From NCBI GenBank assembly GCA_013373005.1, contig JABXIP010000519.1:1-7314 (forward strand): DNA of 7,314 nt, given 5' to 3'. The position numbers and the translations under genes are program-made. Positions within the stretch are counted from its first letter, which is position 1. The number at the start of each line of letters is the position of its first letter. Shown here one piece after another: positions 5,202 to 7,314 of this stretch. The notes under the pieces were generated by a model. The model was not told the DNA's origin. It worked only from the letters and a program-made list of their open reading frames with translations, and did no database searches. Source of the stretch: Cytophagia bacterium (GTDB taxonomy: Bacteria; Bacteroidota; Bacteroidia; Cytophagales; Cyclobacteriaceae).

Positions 5202-7314
5202 TATTGCCTCCTTTCTGAACTTGAGTTGAATCCATTTTGGTACTGTCGGATGCCATTTCTTGTTGTCTGAGCTCCTCTTCTTTTGTTTCAATTTGAGTCA
5301 ACTTAGTGCGTGCTTCTGTAAGCACTTCATCTACATTAGAGTTCTCTATGATAGAATTGACCGTTGCTTTAGCCTGGAAAAGCTCACCCAAGGCTATGTA
5401 ATTATCGGCAATAAGTAAAAATGCCTTTCCTAGCCACAGATCGTAATCAGAGAACTTCTCATTGAATTCGAACAAGGTGGTGAGCGATTCTTGATAATTA
5501 CCTTGCTGATAGAAGATCTTACCGAGCAGGTATTGTGCTTCGGCACCATATGAATTCTTGGCAGTGTTAATGGTGCTCAGAAAATCGTCAATTGCTGCGT
5601 CATAATCGCCCTGCAGATATTCAGACTTCCCAAGGTAAAGCTGCGCCTTGTTCACTTGGTCTTGGCTAATATTTCCTTTGGTGATAATGTTATTGGCATA
5701 TGTGCTCATCTTATCATACTCACCCAATTTAAAATAAGCTTCTAAGAGTCCTGTCCAGGCATCATTTTCCTGACGTTTTGAAACAGCTATTTTCTCTAAT
5801 CTGCTGTAGTAGTTTGCGGCCTCTCCAAAGTCTCCTGCCTTCAACTGCAGTTCTCCAATTCTTTGGAATACAACATCGATATCAGAAACCTGAGCCTCTC
5901 TATCCAATTCATAGTAAAGCTCAAGTGCCTTTACGCTGTTATTAAGTCTATAGTGAGATTCTGCTCTATAGAACTTCGCCTGGCTGCTTAATGGGCTACT
6001 GGAGTAGTTTCTTTCATAGTCTTCCAAAGCGCCAATAGCCGCGGCATACTCCTGACTGAAGTATAGGTTTTTGGCAGACTCTAATTCTATGTTTTCCAAC
6101 GCCTGGTTGTCAGGATTGGCACTTTTGTATTTAGCCAAATACTGGTCGAACTCAAGAACCTTATTATTCAGCTTAAGGGTGTTCTGCAAACCCAGTAATG
6201 CAGAGTTGGCCACCCTACTGGTTACGTAGGTATCAAGAATGATTTTATAGTCCTCTTCTGCTTTATCTAACTCATTCAGATTGAAATAGGCCAATGCTCT
6301 ACTTTCATAGGCATAGGGAATAAAAGGGCTTTGCTCCTGATTCTCTATGATTCTGGTAAAGCCCTGAATTGAGGCCCTAAAGTCTCTGTTTTCAAGCTGA
6401 ATTTGAGCCTTTTTATAAATAGCGTCATCGTAATATCTGGATCTGTTGAACCGATTGATAACCACATCCAATGCATCTATGGCTTCATCACTTTTATCCT
6501 GAAAGTCTCGTACTACTCCTTTTTGGAAATAGGCATAGTCGATGTTCGGATTGTTAGTATCAATAGCTCTCTGGTAGTATGAAACGGCCGTAGCGTATGC
6601 CTTGTCTACATAATAGCAATCGGCTAACCTTAGAATCGCATCATCATAATTCAGTCTATTTTGAACCCCTTCCAAAGCATCTACATAACGCTTGAAGTAA
6701 ATGCGTGCGTTGGGATAATCTCTCGTGTTATAATAGGCATAGCCAATACCATAATTCGCTTTTAGATAGTATTCAGATTCTGTGTTTCTTGTTCTGAATA
6801 CTTGCTGATATGCATCGATGGCGTTGGTATAGTTTCTTGACGTGGCCAGAGCTTCTGCCTTCCAAAATTGCGCAGCAGTTTCAAGACCCGCATCCACACG
6901 ATATACCAAAGACTTGTCAAACATCTGGACAGCATTGGTATACTGGGCACTGTTGAAGAACTCAGTTCCTTTATAGAAGGTCACTTTTTGATAGGCTGCC
7001 CTTACTCTTGGGCTCTTGTCCTGAATTCGTTCAATAAAAGTGATGGCTCTAGAGAAGTCATTGGTATTGAGGAATGCTTCAGAAAGCAAATTATTGGCTT
7101 CAGGAATGTATTTTGAAGCAGGGTATTCTCTGATAAATCGATCGAGCGAGGTAATAGCCTGAGAGTATTTTTTAGACTCAAAGTTTACCTTGGCCAGGTT
7201 GAAAGAAGCTTCCTCCTGAATTTCTACATTGAATGGAAGCTTGCCTGCCTTGTCGAAGGCAGAAGTAGCAAAAACATAATTATCCTGCTCAACATAAAGC
7301 TGGCCTAAATAATA
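5194..7314 (-). CDS. Large TPR-repeat protein (N-terminus beyond window)
   Basis: The frame stays open to the right edge of the window, so at least 706 residues are visible and the N-terminus, start codon and any signal peptide are missing. A TTG at 7087-7089 could be mistaken for a start, but the repeat pattern continues upstream of it (for example LAKVNFESKKYSQAITSLDR), so it is internal. At least 15 TPR-like units of about 34 residues follow one another. Examples are GIGYAYYNTRDYPNARIYFK, LADCYYVDKAYATAVSYYQR and LGKSEYLQGDYDAAIDDF. The last 40 residues are polar and Glu/Gln/Ser-rich and end in QKGGNNE. TPR arrays are protein-binding scaffolds, and the units resemble those of periplasmic CpoB/YbgF and BamD. 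A periplasmic or outer-membrane site is therefore plausible but cannot be shown without the N-terminus. It is the first visible gene of the operon; its last codons carry the ribosome binding site of the barrel gene. Confidence 0.9.
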   Translation of the reverse strand, partial: YYLGQLYVEQDNYVFATSAFDKAGKLPFNVEIQEEASFNLAKVNFESKKYSQAITSLDRFIREYPASKYIPEANNLLSEAFLNTNDFSRAITFIERIQDKSPRVRAAYQKVTFYKGTEFFNSAQYTNAVQMFDKSLVYRVDAGLETAAQFWKAEALATSRNYTNAIDAYQQVFRTRNTESEYYLKANYGIGYAYYNTRDYPNARIYFKRYVDALEGVQNRLNYDDAILRLADCYYVDKAYATAVSYYQRAIDTNNPNIDYAYFQKGVVRDFQDKSDEAIDALDVVINRFNRSRYYDDAIYKKAQIQLENRDFRASIQGFTRIIENQEQSPFIPYAYESRALAYFNLNELDKAEEDYKIILDTYVTSRVANSALLGLQNTLKLNNKVLEFDQYLAKYKSANPDNQALENIELESAKNLYFSQEYAAAIGALEDYERNYSSSPLSSQAKFYRAESHYRLNNSVKALELYYELDREAQVSDIDVVFQRIGELQLKAGDFGEAANYYSRLEKIAVSKRQENDAWTGLLEAYFKLGEYDKMSTYANNIITKGNISQDQVNKAQLYLGKSEYLQGDYDAAIDDFLSTINTAKNSYGAEAQYLLGKIFYQQGNYQESLTTLFEFNEKFSDYDLWLGKAFLLIADNYIALGELFQAKATVNSIIENSNVDEVLTEARTKLTQIETKEEELRQQEMASDSTKMDSTQVQKGGNNE
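5207..5216 (-). promoter_or_regulatory. Strong Shine-Dalgarno for the barrel gene
   Basis: On the minus strand AGAAAGGAGG lies five bases before the ATG at 5201. It would pair with all ten bases of the CCUCCUUUCU tail expected for Bacteroidota 16S rRNA. It sits inside the TPR coding region as the codons for Gln-Lys-Gly-Gly, and it settles the barrel start. None of the other starts visible here has a comparable site. Confidence 0.85.

Noticed and set aside
5202..5291. 30-codon N-terminal extension of the barrel frame
   Set aside because: It would place a charged stretch before a normal signal peptide and overlap the TPR gene; the Shine-Dalgarno at 5207-5216 marks the internal ATG.
7087..7089. 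TTG as start codon of the TPR gene
   Set aside because: The frame is open to the window edge and TPR-like sequence continues for 75 codons upstream, so this is an internal leucine.

Overview
The window looks like chromosomal DNA from a member of the Bacteroidota, probably a Cytophagales-type marine or soil bacterium. The reasons are a moderately AT-rich composition, a head-GIN (DUF2807-type) lipoprotein, a Bacteroidota-style TonB with an early PEYGIELNLGF motif, an ExbB/ExbD pair with the usual Bacteroidota signatures, and mostly A-rich leaders without Shine-Dalgarno sequences. No RNA gene, insertion sequence, CRISPR array or phage-like gene was seen. Assignment below phylum level is inference.

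Layout: one plus-strand gene (20-682) encodes a lipoprotein with six GSG turns of a head-GIN beta-helix. It converges on a minus-strand block filling the rest of the window, and the two stop codons share the palindrome TTAA at 679-682. In transcription order (right to left) the block is: a large TPR protein cut by the window edge (5194-7314), a plugless TonB-receptor-like outer-membrane barrel (3567-5201), a single-pass membrane protein with a Lys-rich cytoplasmic tail, a Pro-Glu rod and a C-terminal SPOR domain (2710-3492), an ExbB/TolQ/MotA-family protein (2025-2708), an ExbD/TolR-family protein (1634-2023), and a TonB/TolA-type energy transducer (679-1632). The only gap is 74 bases at 3493-3566. 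The last four genes are joined by three identical TAA-N-ATG junctions, and the barrel gene starts inside the end of the TPR gene behind a strong Shine-Dalgarno.

How the genes may work together: ExbB and ExbD form the proton-driven motor and the TonB-like protein spans the periplasm. The SPOR protein probably holds the complex to denuded septal peptidoglycan, and the TPR and barrel proteins are candidate periplasmic and outer-membrane partners. The set parallels the proteobacterial Tol-Pal operon (TolQ, TolR, TolA plus the TPR protein CpoB), with SPOR and the barrel in place of Pal and TolB. A Tol-like envelope or division machine for Bacteroidota is the main hypothesis. It is inferred from gene content, not shown.
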